Shown here in pieces: positions 10,698-22,716 of a stretch of DNA of 64,000 bases. Positions within the stretch are counted from its first letter, which is position 1. The number at the start of each line of letters is the position of its first letter. Source of the stretch: Apophysomyces variabilis (taxonomy: Eukaryota > Mucoromycota > Mucoromycetes > Mucorales > Mucoraceae); contig MZZL01000375.1 of assembly GCA_002749535.1 (NCBI GenBank), forward strand, positions 124,001 to 188,000, written 5' to 3'. The position numbers were made by a program, and so were the translations under genes. The notes beneath the pieces are model-generated. The model was not told the DNA's origin. It was given only the letters and a program-made list of their open reading frames with translations, and searched no databases.

Positions 10698-13607
10698 GAA
10701 AGATCATATTGGATAAGATCTTTTTCTTGTTCAGATCGAAATTAAGGTGCGGAAGTGACCGAGCCATTATTTCGAACACAGCCATATTGACACAGCAGCA
10801 GTGCTGCAACTATTTTCCTAACCGAAATAAGAACGGGAGCACAAACGAATAAGAACAAATGACAAGGATCGACGCGTTTCAAATCGTTTGTCTGTCTCGC
10901 TGGTTCAAATCTTTATTAATAGCATGGATCATGTTACATGTATGGACATAGTTTTTTTTTTTACTGCGCTTGTCTTCCCCGGTTATAGAAAGAGGGAAGG
11001 AGAGAGCACCATAGTTCAAATTGGTTTCCGCCCAGCCAGATTTCGACATGGAAGCTCTTTTGCATATTAACTTAGGGATTCTGTTACTACAGGACGTATA
11101 CAAGTTACAGCTGTCCTATCTTTTTCTATTCTTTCCATTCTATACATTCCTGCAATTAATCTGATGTTTTGTAATATAAACTCGTCGTTCCATTCTATGG
11201 AGATCATGTCTTATGATACTCAGCAGATCGTGTGTATGTTCGGAAACGGAGACAGCTAAAAAAAGCCAAAAAGAAGAGAAACAAGTCTTTGTCTTGAATG
11301 GGCTTGGGTATTGTTGGCCAAGAAGATAGATGGCGCAAGCTAGCCGAATTTGAAACTGCCTTGATTCTGAACCCCCATAATATATTAGCCTTTTCTAAGT
11401 CATCAACTAAGGACATAACCATTAGTCAATAGAATAAACTTTTTTTTCTACTTACCTAATGTATCCATTCAACGTATGGCTGACATATTGGTTAGCAACA
11501 TTGAATGGACGAAGGCCGAGCACGTAAACTAGCTATTTTATCAAAAATAATTACAGTCCCCTCAAAGAAAAGGAAAAGGCTGCCTGTTTCTTTCATTCTA
11601 TGTTCAAAGTTGGAGATTCGTTATGCATGTATCTTTAGCACTACTACCTAGACAAAACTGAAAATTCTGCTATTTACCTTGCTAGGTTTTCCGATAGCGT
11701 CACCATCTCACAGCAGGCGCAATGGTTTTATCTCGGGCAGCTGAAGCAGCAAACTTTTACTTATTTTCAATTACAAATAAACGGTTAATTTTAAAGTTGC
11801 GCTCTGACATGAAGATTAGGCTAGATCACTCTATTACTAACAAACATATGCTAATTCAATGAACATCATGTTTCATTTTCTTTTTTATCCACGTCTTTCC
11901 CGTTCTCTCTAGTTCTTGGTGCGAGTGTGTATGGTTTTGTAATGGTACTGTCATCTTGATATCCTAAAAAGGCAGTTGCACTCTCATTATTGGAAAGAAG
12001 ATCCTCATTTTCGCGGTGCATATACGAATTTTACGATGACAAAGAAACATGCATATTAGAAAACAAGAAACAAAAATACAAGTCATTTTCATATCCTTTA
12101 TGCGTTCCATTTCCTTATCTTCGTTTTATCTTGTAATCAGCAGTTTGTCAGCTACTCTCAAATCTTATCCGATCTATCCTGATAAAAGATAACTAATTGA
12201 TGACAGGACCATATCGATTCCTTCCAGATACAAGTATAAGTTGCAGACCAACCGTCTCCAATGCAATGGATCGCAACACGTACGATGACACAACCTGCGT
12301 TGGCCTTTTTTAGAACAATGCAATTAGAAAAGAAAAAACATGACTCGCTAGATTGCCTCTCCCTCCGGAGAGTTACATTCACGAGTGTGGATGTATTGTA
12401 ACTTTCCTTTCTTTCTAACGCAAGCATCACAATAAAATGGGATTCGGAGAAGGACTCTGCAACATATATCCCTTTTCTGTTTCCATTGGACACCGCAGAA
12501 GCGAAACATTGCTTGGGTCAACTCTTAAGACAACGGATCTTGGACCTAAACGTTTTGGTTTCAAATTTTGCTAGGTGACCAGGTTGATCCCTACGATTCC
12601 AATTGACCTCGTGTTTTGGGTTCTGTACGAAATAAACATAAAGGCAGAGATGAACCTATGTGTAAGACAAAGATCCGCTCAAATGAAGATTTGCATAGTA
12701 TGAAGCCGATTATTCGCAATGCAAAAGAAAAAACAGTCTTTTACTCACGTTAGCCATCAACGGTTGTTGTTTATTACTTTTCTTTTTCCGGGATAATTCA
12801 TTCAATAGATTTGTTTTTCTTCTCGAAAATTAAGATTTTCACCATTACTGTGACAAACGCCAGGATGCGTTTTGTTTGTTACGATTGCAAAAGGGACTTG
12901 ATCTATACGCAAGTTGGATGCATTGAACAACTGTAGTTTTACGTTGGAATATGACCATAAGATAGGATGGACACAAACACGGGATAAAAAAAGAAAAAGA
13001 AAGGGCGAAGGAAGGGGAAACAATGCGTCACAAAACACTCTCTATTCAACAAGCAACACATGCACACGCAATTGGACAAAACAGTGAAATCTCTTCCTCT
13101 TGAATCGAACAGCATTCTGCAAACCTAATGGAACACCCAACCAACGCTTTTTTTTTTCTTTTTGTAGCCCAAGCTAATATCCTGTCTTACCCATTTTAAC
13201 CGTTGACTATAGAACATTGACCACTGAATTGAACTTCACAAAAATGTTATTCGGAAACAACGACGTAAAAACTCGGGTTATTTTTTGGTTTGACAAAACG
13301 TTAAAACGTCTTCTTTTTTTCCTTTATTCAGACTCTATAGAGCAAGAAAGAGAAAAAAAATATTGATTTTTTCAATATGAAGAGAAAAATTTGTAAAGAA
13401 AAGGAAAAGTTATGATACAAAAAAAAAGAAAAAGAAAAACGAACCACCCTTGAATTTTTTTTGTTTTGCTGTTGTTGTTTTTTTCCCACCCTTCTGAACT
13501 TGAGCTAATGAAGCGAAAAAAAATAAAGAAATAGAATTATATATGCAACAACGAGAAAGGGTGTAAAAAATCACAAGAGTCTAAGACGTTTTGGTGGGTG
13601 AGGACAT
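10698..13607. other. 2.9-kb intergenic region without a recognisable gene
   Basis: AT-rich, many A/T homopolymers, only short open frames without family resemblance or codon-like composition. The part next to 13607 is the 3' flank of the Hsp70 gene. I saw no tRNA-like structure and no transposon ends. Confidence 0.5.
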
Positions 13608-15872
13608 TTAATCGACTTCCTCGATGGAAGGACCGTCGTTGTCCTGGGCAGCAGCACCGCCGGGAGCGGCACCAGGGAAACCACCAGGAGCACCGGGGAA
13701 ACCACCGGGAGCGGCACCAGGAGCACCACCTTGGGATTGGTAGAACTTCATCATGATGGGGTTGGCAACCTCTTCCAATTCCTTCTGCTTGGATTCGTAC
13801 TCCTCCTTGGAAGCTTCCTGGGAGTCATCCAACCACTTGATGGCCTCATCGACAGCCTTGTTGAGCTTCTCCTTGTCACCGGCCTCAAGAGCACCGCCAA
13901 CCTTCTCATCCTGAAGGGTGTTGCGGAGGTTGTAGGCATAGGATTCCAAACCGTTCTTGGCGGAGATACGGGCAGCAGCGGCCTCATCTTCAGCCTTGTA
14001 CTTCTCGGCATCGTTGACCATGCGCTCGATTTCTTCCTTGGAAAGACGGCCCTTGTCGTTGGTGATGGTGATCTTGTTGGACTTGCCGGTGGTCTTGTCC
14101 AAAGCGGAGACGTTCAAGATACCGTTAGCATCGACATCGAAGGTAACTTCGATCTGGGGAACACCACGGGGAGCAGGGGGGATACCAGTCAATTCGAACT
14201 TGCCCAACAAGTTGTTGTCCTTGGTGCGGGCACGTTCACCTTCGAAGACCTGAATCAACACACCGGGCTGGTTATCGGCATAGGTGGAGAAAACTTCGGA
14301 CTTCTTGGTGGGAACAGTGGTGTTACGCTTGATCAAGGCGGACATGACACCACCAGCGGTCTCAATACCGAGCGACAAGGGAGCGACGTCAAGAAGCAAA
14401 AGATCTTGGGTCTTCTCGGAGGTGTCACCGGAAAGAATGGCAGCCTGGACAGCAGCACCGTAGGCAACAGCTTCGTCAGGGTTGATGGACTTGTTGGGCT
14501 CCTTGCCGTTGAAGAAGTCAGAGACCATCTTCTGGACCTTGGGGATACGGGTGGAACCACCGACGAGGACAATGTCGTGGACGGAGGCCTTGTCGATCTT
14601 GGCGTCACGGAGGACCTTCTCAACGGGCTCCATGGTGTTGCGGAACAAGTCCTGGTTCAGTTCCTCGAAACGGGCACGGGTCAAGGAAGTGTAGAAATCA
14701 ATACCCTCGAAGAGAGAGTCGATTTCAATGGAGGTCTGAGCAGCAGAAGACAAAGTACGCTTAGCACGCTCACAAGCAGTACGGAGACGACGGACGGCAC
14801 GGGCATTGCCAGAGATGTCCTTCTTGAACTTGCGCTTGAACTCCTGCATGAAGTGGTTGACAAGACGGTTGTCAAAGTCTTCACCACCCAAGTGAGTGTC
14901 ACCAGCAGTGGCCTTGACTTCGAAGATACCATCTTCGATGGTCAAAAGAGAAACATCGAAGGTACCACCACCCAAATCAAAGATAAGAACGTTGCGCTCA
15001 CCGTCAGTCTTCTTGTCCAAACCGTAGGCAATGGCAGCAGCGGTGGGTTCGTTGATAATACGCTGGACGTTCAAACCAGAAATCAAACCAGCATCCTTGG
15101 TAGCCTGACGTTGACCTAGATAATTCCATCGAAAAGAAAAGAAAGAAATAGACGATTAATTTCAAACTCCTCCAATGTCCCTTCTTTTCTGTGTTCTTTT
15201 CTTTCCCCCTTTTTTTGTTTCCAAACTTTTTTTTTACGTACTGTCATTGAAGTAAGCGGGCACAGTGATGACGGCGTTCTTGACGGGGGCACCAAGGTAA
15301 GCCTCGGCAGTTTCCTTCATCTTAATAAGAACCATGGAGGAAATTTCTTCGGGGGTGAAGGTCTTGGTCTCACCCTTGAACTCGACCTGGATGACAGGCT
15401 TGGTGTCCTTTTCGATGACCTTGAAGGACCAGTGCTTCATGTCAGATTGGACTTCGGAATCGTTGAAACGACGACCGATCAAACGCTTGGCATCGAAGAC
15501 GGTGTTGTAGGGGTTCATGGCGACCTGGTTCTTGGCAGCATCACCGATCAAACGCTCAGTATCGGTGAAACCGACATAGGAGGGAGTGGTGCGGTTACCC
15601 TGGTCGTTGGCAATAATTTCGACACGGTCGTTTTGCCAGACACCAACACAAGAGTAGCTATAGAAAAACGCGTAATGTGAGTCTTCTTTGTCTTCGCTTT
15701 TGTTTTTGCCGTCCGTCTCCGAGTTTCTATAACACTTACGTAGTACCCAAATCAATACCAACTAATAAAAGAAAGAACAGAAGGAATCGGCGTCAGTAAA
15801 AAGAATGACAAATCCAATCGTAGAAGATAACTATATGGTTTTCTTCTACTTACCAGCTTTTCCTTCAGACAT
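13608..15872 (-). CDS. SSA1: Cytosolic Hsp70 chaperone (SSA type)
   Basis: Exons 15854-15872 (19 nt), 15740-15761 (22 nt), 15242-15657 and 13608-15115 join to 655 codons (654 aa), the normal length for cytosolic Hsp70. The two tiny first exons are needed to read the N-terminal ATPase motif [15 protein letters not shown]. Also present: [23 protein letters not shown], the [14 protein letters not shown] hinge, [11 protein letters not shown], and the substrate-binding domain with [12 protein letters not shown]. The C-terminus is a Gly/Ala/Pro-rich linker ending IEEVD, the TPR co-chaperone docking signal of cytosolic Hsp70s. Function: ATP-driven folding, transport and disaggregation of proteins with J-proteins and nucleotide-exchange factors. 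The large antisense open frame over exon 4 is a codon-bias shadow. Promoter elements are listed separately. Confidence 0.97.
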
Positions 15873-16046
15873 GATAAATAATGAGGAAAGAAAAAAACAA
15901 AACGGGTATATCGCGTCGTCAATTATCCTTTTATCTTAAAAAAATAGAGGCCGACCCCGAATCAAAAAAAGTGCCAGCACTTTCCGCTGTCGTGGCTTAT
16001 TTAGGGTCCATCCTCTATCATCATTGGCTACATCGTGACCCTCTTG

Positions 16047-16077
16047 GAAGGGCAAAGAACATTTTGGAAAACCGGAA
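16047..16077 (-). promoter_or_regulatory. Heat-shock-element-like array upstream of Hsp70
   Basis: On the + strand GAA occurs at 16047, 16057 and 16067, an exact 10-bp period, with another GAA at 16075. The stretch 16057-16069 reads GAAcaTTTtgGAA, one base from the canonical GAAnnTTCnnGAA. It lies 175-205 bp upstream of the Hsp70 ATG, suiting a gap-type heat-shock element bound by Hsf1. An AGGGG (STRE-like) motif on the minus strand lies close by, at about 16096-16100. Confidence 0.45.
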
Positions 16078-16678
16078 ATTTTAGTCTCCATGGCAACTCC
16101 GCCCCTTTGCCATAGTACCTGACCTTCAGGGCCGAAAAAAAAACGTGGATTTCTTTCCCTCTTTCTCTTTCTTTCTATCATCTTCTATCATAAGCCAAAA
16201 GAGAGGATATCATTTGACTTATGCAATGATGACCTGCATATTACCCCAAGCCCTCGAAGACCTATTACCTCCTTCTCTCTTTTTTCCCTTCATCCTGTTG
16301 CCCTTTACTTTCTTTGAGCGCCAAACCGAGATAAACCATGCATTCAACCTCCGAAGGGCTAAATTGCGTGAGTGTGAAACCAAAACTCTAGTGGCGACCC
16401 TGAAACTTGTACAATCAAATGAGATATTGGGACATTTTTCCGCTGGATAGATCTAGGTGCCTGAAGAAGCACCTGGAAGGTACAAGAAACATCCACCATG
16501 GAAATCCATCATCACAGACGATTTCCTTTTTCTACTTGTCAATAACCACGTGACTTTATGGTATAATGTTGGCGTTGGATTGATGGTATCTTTTTGTTTT
16601 CTTTCTTCAGTTGCGTGCAGAACATGGAGAGATCAAACAAACACATCCAGCTACATATATACTCGTGTTCCCAGTTGC

Positions 16679-16682
<4 letters not shown>

Positions 16683-16721
<39 letters not shown>
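16683..16721. repeat. (AG)n microsatellite
   Basis: About 19 uninterrupted AG units. Confidence 0.95.
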
Positions 16722-16725
<4 letters not shown>

Positions 16726-17179
16726 TACTCTTCCTCAATCTACCGAAGCAAACGAAAGGGAGAAGAAAAAGTGTGGAAGGAACGAATCAGGAGCATTGAG
16801 ATTTCCATGTTTAGCGTGAGCCAAATGATTATCGATCTGTTTGTTGTGAAGGAGAAAGCGAAGTAGGAATTCTGAAAGTGAATCTATAAACAGGGAAGGA
16901 ATCCACCCGGAAGCCAAAAAAAAAAGGGGGGGCGGGTCTTGTGTTGGATTCCAGCACGAACAAATCTGCATCTATTCGGATTCGTTCAGTAACAACACAG
17001 AGAAAGAGAGAGAGAGAAGAAGAACGTCCGAAGCATTCATGTTTGTTTTGAAAATTTACAGAAAAGGGAACAGCGGCAAATCAAGATTAAAGGAGATAAA
17101 AGTTTAACTCTAGGGAGCAATAAGTTTGGTCTTGTCAAAGTTGAAACTTTACTTTCTTATTTTGGCGCTCAAGACATTC

Positions 17180-17210
17180 ATATACATATATATATATATA
17201 TATATATATT
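17180..17210. repeat. (TA)n microsatellite
   Basis: About 15 TA units with one interruption near the left end. Confidence 0.9.
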
Positions 17211-19159
17211 CTCAGCGATCTACAAAATAGAAAACTATACATGCATGGATCGTAAATAGAAGAACCATGTTGTCTTTATTAGAACAAACCGTCAAGCATG
17301 AATTCCAATGTTTACATCGAGTTAAGATTGTGACTCTTACATACCAAGTCTTCGTGTAGAAACATGTGATCGACATGTTCGTTTCCATTTTTATAAGACT
17401 AGAGAGAGGTATTCGAGTGGCAAACTTATGGAGACCCTCTCCTATATTAAAATAAGCTTTGTAATGGTGATTTTTTTTTCTTCTTCTTTTATTCGGGAAT
17501 AAGAAATGCATAAAGGAATGAGTTAAGAGAGAGAAAAGAGAAAACGTCAACCTGGTTTTTTTTTGCATGAATAGATTTACAGCCAAAAAGATACTTTTTA
17601 AGAGAGAGAAAAGAGAAAAGAGAAAAGAAAAGAGTTCATCATATACATATATACTTGCCACGCAGCCTGAGCAGAGGGAATAAAAGAAAAAAAAATAAGA
17701 AGAGAAGAAAAAGTATAGCAAAAAGAAAATGAAATGAGAAAAAAAATGCTAATAGCAAAACTTTTCGAATGATTTCGTTTTACAAAAAGGACAGCTTGGA
17801 AGATGTAGAATCAAGAATGGCTTAAGTAGAAAGTGAATGGAGAAAAAAATGGATAGCGATGAAAGGTTTCTTCGTTCTTGCAATGTGAAAAGAAATGGAG
17901 GAGATCGTAGGCCAACTCAGTTGACCGAAAGAGAAAGAAAATACAGGGTAGTTGACATGCGAAGATATGGTGATGAAAACGGAAGATGTATATGTTTGCG
18001 TGTGTCGTGTGTCGTGTGTGTGTGTGTGCGTAGGTCTTGTTCTTTTTTTTTCATTCATTCATTTGTTTTTGGGTTGACGTTTACTTTAGCAATGGGCAGG
18101 TAGTACGCTTATGGCCATATTTTCCACACCAGGCGCTATAGAGGAATAGCATATATCAATTAAACCATTCAATTGGGAAAAGCGAGCCTTTCTCTATTCT
18201 TACCATTGGCCACCTTCAAGGTTCAAGGGCTTGATCACGTACTTCATTTCTTATAGTGAAATAACGAGAAAAGTAGAGAAGAGAAAATGCTGAGGTAAGA
18301 AAAGAAAACAACCCATACGATCTGCCTTTTATAATGTATATTTTTTAGGGCCAGGGACTTTTTTTTTGATAGATCGACATACTGTCAATCCACGGTTCTT
18401 TGGTTCATTTTCCTAGTGGTAGCTCCTTTGAAGCATATCACTGCGAAAAACAAACCATACCGCATGTCCCTTATTCCCCCTTACAGGCCTACCTTTCTAG
18501 CATTTTATGAGGGTCTATCTAGGTATCTTTGTTCCCCGATCTTTTTTTTTATTATTCTTATTTTTATTTTAGGCGATGAATAAGTTAGATGAAGTTTCAC
18601 AGCTCCTGATCATCATAACTGTCAGGCTTGCTTTTTCCACCCAATCCCCCCTTTTTTTTAAAAAAAGAAAAAAAGGCTTTCACTTTTCGTGTAGCTACAG
18701 TTTGTTGCGATATCGATGGACATCACACTATGAGTAGTGACACAACAACCTGGTATCACTTTCCTGTTTGCAACCTTGAGTTTTTGATGCATACACGACG
18801 AAGTAAAGAGAAATAAGAAAGCTGTACTTTTATCTTTTCGGGTGTGGGGAGAAAATTTTGGGGGGAGGGAAATGGAAGCGTGAGCAGACCCGTCCGCAAT
18901 AACCCTGTTCTTTCTTTCTTCCCTTGGTCTTCGCTTCCTATTCTCTCTTTTCCGTTACATTCCGCTTACTGTCGTTTTTCTGCGTGTGCTGCAACTATTT
19001 TTATTGAGAGATCCAAAAGTGAGTAGTTTTCTTCACTTTTCACTTTTTTTTTGGTTTTCTTTCCTTCATCGTGTCTTTTTTCCCTCTTCTTTTTCTTTTG
19101 TTCCCTTCAGGAGTCATAGCATCAAGGTAGTGCAAAAAAAATTAAGCGCTTTTTCTGTT

Positions 19160-19900
19160 TCATGTCGCTAGGTTACGTCGTGGATGTTTGGGTATAAGTA
19201 TTCTCTCCTCGTCCTCCCTAGATCGCTTGTGCGACAGTTTCCTACCAGCCAAAAAGGAGGCCAACATTTGAAGTTCATGGATGTGTTCATTTTTATCTTG
19301 ATGATTTGCTGGATGGTCTGTGCTTGATACACGGAATTGAACCAGACGTTCGAAGGGTGGATCGTCCAGAGTAAATGAGGATAGTAACCGATGAAGATCG
19401 CGCAATGATCGTTGGCCGAGGTAGTCGGTGGCTATCAGGGCCTCTGTGTATTCACGGTCATCGATGGCATACTGTCGGAACGTGATCGGAATCTTATTAT
19501 CATTTTGTAGCATCGCCAGATTACCAGCAAAGATAAGAAGGTGACGTGCCAGATCGCGCAAGCAGTTATCGTCGGCGGTTAGATCGATGCAGTCAACTGA
19601 ATGGGCAAACTGGTCAAAAATCCATAGATAGCCTGCCCAGGTCAGTGGAAGATTGACCAGACGGAGGGCATGGATACCATAATGTCGGGTAATGCGTGGA
19701 ACAAGGTATCTGATGAATTGATCCGTAATCGATCGATCACCCACAGGGAACAACACGTCTGTCGTCCAAACTTCTGGGCTATTGTAGACCAGTTTCTGCA
19801 ATCGCATATTGACACGACTAAGCTGAATGATGTCCTTCAGGTCGAGGGAATACGTTAAGCGGATTAAAAGAGAGTCATCTAAGGAAGTTAACACAGCCAT
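19160..19900 (-). CDS. F-box-like protein, 246 aa
   Basis: Intronless. Residues 6-50 look like an F-box: LDDSLLIRLTYSLDLKDII, LSRVNMRLQKLV, then a conserved PEVW. The remainder is alpha/leucine-rich without clear repeats. The C-terminus is basic (KLSHKRSREDEERILIPKH), resembling a nuclear localisation signal. Role by family: substrate receptor of an SCF ubiquitin ligase; target unknown. A TATA-like TTATATATAAAG (minus-strand view, about 20044-20056) lies about 150 bp upstream. Divergent from GPI8, sharing a 647-bp intergenic region. Confidence 0.65.
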   Translation of the reverse strand: MAVLTSLDDSLLIRLTYSLDLKDIIQLSRVNMRLQKLVYNSPEVWTTDVLFPVGDRSITDQFIRYLVPRITRHYGIHALRLVNLPLTWAGYLWIFDQFAHSVDCIDLTADDNCLRDLARHLLIFAGNLAMLQNDNKIPITFRQYAIDDREYTEALIATDYLGQRSLRDLHRLLSSFTLDDPPFERLVQFRVSSTDHPANHQDKNEHIHELQMLASFLAGRKLSHKRSREDEERILIPKHPRRNLAT

Positions 19901-20547
19901 CTAGGATTTATACGGGAAAAACGGAAGATGAGGCAACAGGCAACAAAAAGAAAAGAAGAGGGAAAAGGTGAGGAAAAGAGAAGAAAGAAAAATAAGAGAG
20001 AAGCTTTCCCTAAGCTTTTCAGTGTAACCCATACGCAAAACAAGGTTATATATAAAGCACACATATATACAATCCGTTGGTCTCGCTTACACACATTGTT
20101 TATCTCTTCTATCTGACCTTTATCCGACAAGAATATGCTAATCTCACGATATCCGATATTTTCGACATGAGGGGAGAGAGATAGAGAGGGCTGTTTTGGT
20201 TTCGTTTCACACAAAGAAGATTTAAAAACCTATTTAGTGATGCGGGGTTTGAACAAATAGTCCTCATTGGCCATGCAGTGCATAGGCACCGAAGATTTCT
20301 CCTCCCCTTCTCCTTCGTTTCACAATTTGAAATGAATGAATATTGGGCCTATATGCATTCTGTTGCTCATCTCCGTTTTGCACGTATGACTGTACAAAAC
20401 GGTCAAGGCATACTTGGTGAGGATAGCTCAATAAGTGAGCAAAGGAAGGGAATCTCATGCCGGTGGGGACAACGCCGTCACGCCGCCTCATCGTTGCCCC
20501 TTTCCCTTTCCTCTCTTTCTCTTCTGTTTTTTTTTGCTTCATTTCCA
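19901..20547. other. Divergent promoter region between the F-box gene and GPI8
   Basis: 647 bp, AT-rich. A TATATA-type box near 20044-20056 fits the minus-strand gene. I see no clear TATA for GPI8; a T-rich tract ends just before its ATG. No other feature seen. Confidence 0.5.
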
Positions 20548-22199
20548 ATGTGGGTTCGTGGCTTGATTATCCTCGCCACGTTACTCTCTATCTCCGTCCA
20601 TGCCTCCATACAAGAAGCCGAAAGTTTTTTTAGTCAAAGTGGACATACCAATAACTGGGCAGTCCTGGTACATACCAACCCTTCGTCACTGTAGCCAAAT
20701 ACATACAATAAAGCTGAACGAAAAGGTGCCTTTGCTTATGGCATTCTGTTTTCTATTTTAGGTCTGCACTTCACGATTTTGGTTCAACTATCGTCATGTA
20801 GCAAACACCTTGTCCATGTATCGAACAGTGAAACGACTTGGCATTCCCGATTCCAATATCATCTTGATGCTTGCTGATGACGTTTCCTGCAATCCTCGAA
20901 ATAAATATCCAGCCACTGTCTACAATAACGCCGCGCGATTACTGGATCTCTATGGTGATAATGTCGAAGTGGATTACCGAGGCTACGAAGTGACGGTCGA
21001 AAATTTCATTCGTATGCTGACAGGTATGAACTGGCCTTATCTTATCTGGACGCCAAAAGAAAATGGGAGGACATCGATGGCTCAATGGTTTCTTCTGTCT
21101 TATTATTTTTATTGTCATGAAACGAAAAGGTCGCGTATCACCTTCTACTCCTCGATCCAAACGTCTTTTATCCGACGATCGTTCCAATATTTTGGTCTAC
21201 ATGACGGGTCATGGAGGCGATGAGTTTCTAAAATTTCAAGATGCTGAAGAAATCAGCGCGCATGATTTAGCCGATGCATTTAAGCAGATGTGGGAGAAGA
21301 AAAGGTAGCCAAAGCAAACATTTACATTTTGAGCATCGAGAAGCATTTACGAATAAGATGCTGTTATTGTTATTGGTGGATTGCATTATTAGATACAACG
21401 AGATTCTTTTTATGATTGATACATGTCAAGCCAATACGATGTACAGCCAATTCGATTCACCCAATATCTTAGCCACGGGCAGTAGCAAATTAGGCGAAAA
21501 TTCCTACTCGGTAAGTAGAACATGAACTTTTGCCTTCTCTAGGTGGGATTCATTGATGTGACCGGCGTTTGCTTTTACCAAACAATAGCATCACATCGAT
21601 TACGATATTGGCGTGGCTGTAATCGACAGTTTTACCTATTATAACCTGGAGTTTTTGGAAAACATTGACATGACAAGTAACAAGACGCTACAGGATCTGG
21701 TAAACCAACTCTCGGGATCCGCAAGGGATAATAACCTGGAAACTTAAACCTGATGTTCTGGACTCTCGTAGTTTGATACGTATGACCCCGAGAAGATCAG
21801 CTCTCACCCTGGTATTCGGTCTGATTTGTTCAAACGACCAGTGGACAAGGTAAGGCTAGGAGGAAGGTGTTTACAAGGACTTGAGAAATTGACGCTATGC
21901 CATATTAGGTTAAAGTGACGGACTTCTTTGGGAATGTTCAAAACGTGGAGTTGACCCCTTTCATTGAAAACACTGACGAGGATGAGGAAGAGAGACCAGA
22001 AACGACATCAAATCCAGTAGCCCAGTCTATGATACTTTCGAACGATACATTGATTAAGTCTCGCTATGATGCTTACGAAGTGAAGAGAATGCATGGCGAA
22101 TCTTGGTTGGCGGCAACCTTGTTGACTCCTTCCTCTCTCTTTGGTGCGTTGATCACTGCTCTTCTAGGTTATCTGATCGGTGCAGCTGTCTGTGCATAA
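20548..22199 (+). CDS. GPI8: GPI-anchor transamidase catalytic subunit (GPI8/PIG-K)
   Basis: Exons 20548-20667, 20762-21023, 21130-21304, 21393-21510, 21589-21699, 21772-21849 and 21909-22199 sum to 385 codons (384 aa; yeast Gpi8 411, human PIGK 395). A short signal peptide ([14 protein letters not shown]) precedes the C13 cysteine-peptidase domain. The catalytic dyad is visible: His155 in [10 protein letters not shown] and Cys197 in [11 protein letters not shown], matching the spacing in yeast and human. A single transmembrane helix closes the protein ([18 protein letters not shown]). Function: in the ER lumen it cleaves the C-terminal GPI-attachment signal of precursor proteins and forms the acyl intermediate that receives the GPI anchor, within the Gaa1/Gpi16/Gpi17/Gab1 complex. 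The frame closes exactly with this exon set. Confidence 0.95.
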
Positions 22200-22716
22200 G
22201 AAAAAAGCCAAACTCAGAACGCATTTAGAACCTCAAGGCAGCAAGAAATAGTTCTTCTGCAATGTCAACTAGAAAACAAAGAAAAACTTTAACGTTCTTT
22301 TCTTTTTTATTTGCATCGAGTTGCATCCGATGCTTGAGTTTATTCCAAAAATAGTGTTACAGAAATAAACATAAATCTTCCCGCGCATGTTTTCTTCCTC
22401 TCTTTCCCTCTGTCTACCCCTTTCTTCCTGCCCAAGATTGATATCCAGGTAAGGAGGTATAGGGATGGAGACCAAAAAAAGAACAGAGAGAGATAGAGAG
22501 AGACAAAAGCGAAAGAATACCAAGGAAAAAACATAAATGCAAAAGCAAATCATCAATACAGTTATGACAACGCAAACAAACAGAAACTTCTTTTTTTTTC
22601 CCCTTCGGATACTAGGCAATAGGTAGCTATGGAAATACCTTTTTTCTTTTTATTTGCAGTAGAGAGATAAACATCAGTATTATAGCTCAACTTATTGTCC
22701 TTCTATTGAAGCAGAT
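22200..22716. other. Intergenic region between convergent GPI8 and CHO2
   Basis: 517 bp holding the 3' ends of both transcripts. AG-rich purine tracts, no open frame of interest. Confidence 0.5.

Larger units (their letters stand above)
15873..19159. other. 3.3-kb intergenic region
   Basis: Contains the Hsp70 promoter and several simple repeats. The rest is AT-rich with poly-T/poly-A runs. A 169-residue open frame at 17212-17721 (-) is Phe/Ser/Leu low-complexity and not believable as a gene. A CACGTG palindrome sits at about 16548. Nothing else supported. Confidence 0.5.

Noticed and set aside
10698..13607. Search for tRNA genes or other structured RNA genes here and in the other long intergenic regions
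   Set aside because: A few B-box-like GGTTCAAATC strings (for example near 10901) lack a matching acceptor stem and anticodon arm.
13731..15119. 462-codon + strand frame
   Set aside because: Antisense shadow of the strongly codon-biased Hsp70 exon; Gly/Leu/Val-rich with no family features.
17212..17721. 169-codon minus-strand frame rich in Phe/Ser/Leu
   Set aside because: Made of A/T homopolymers read backwards; no domain, no conserved composition.
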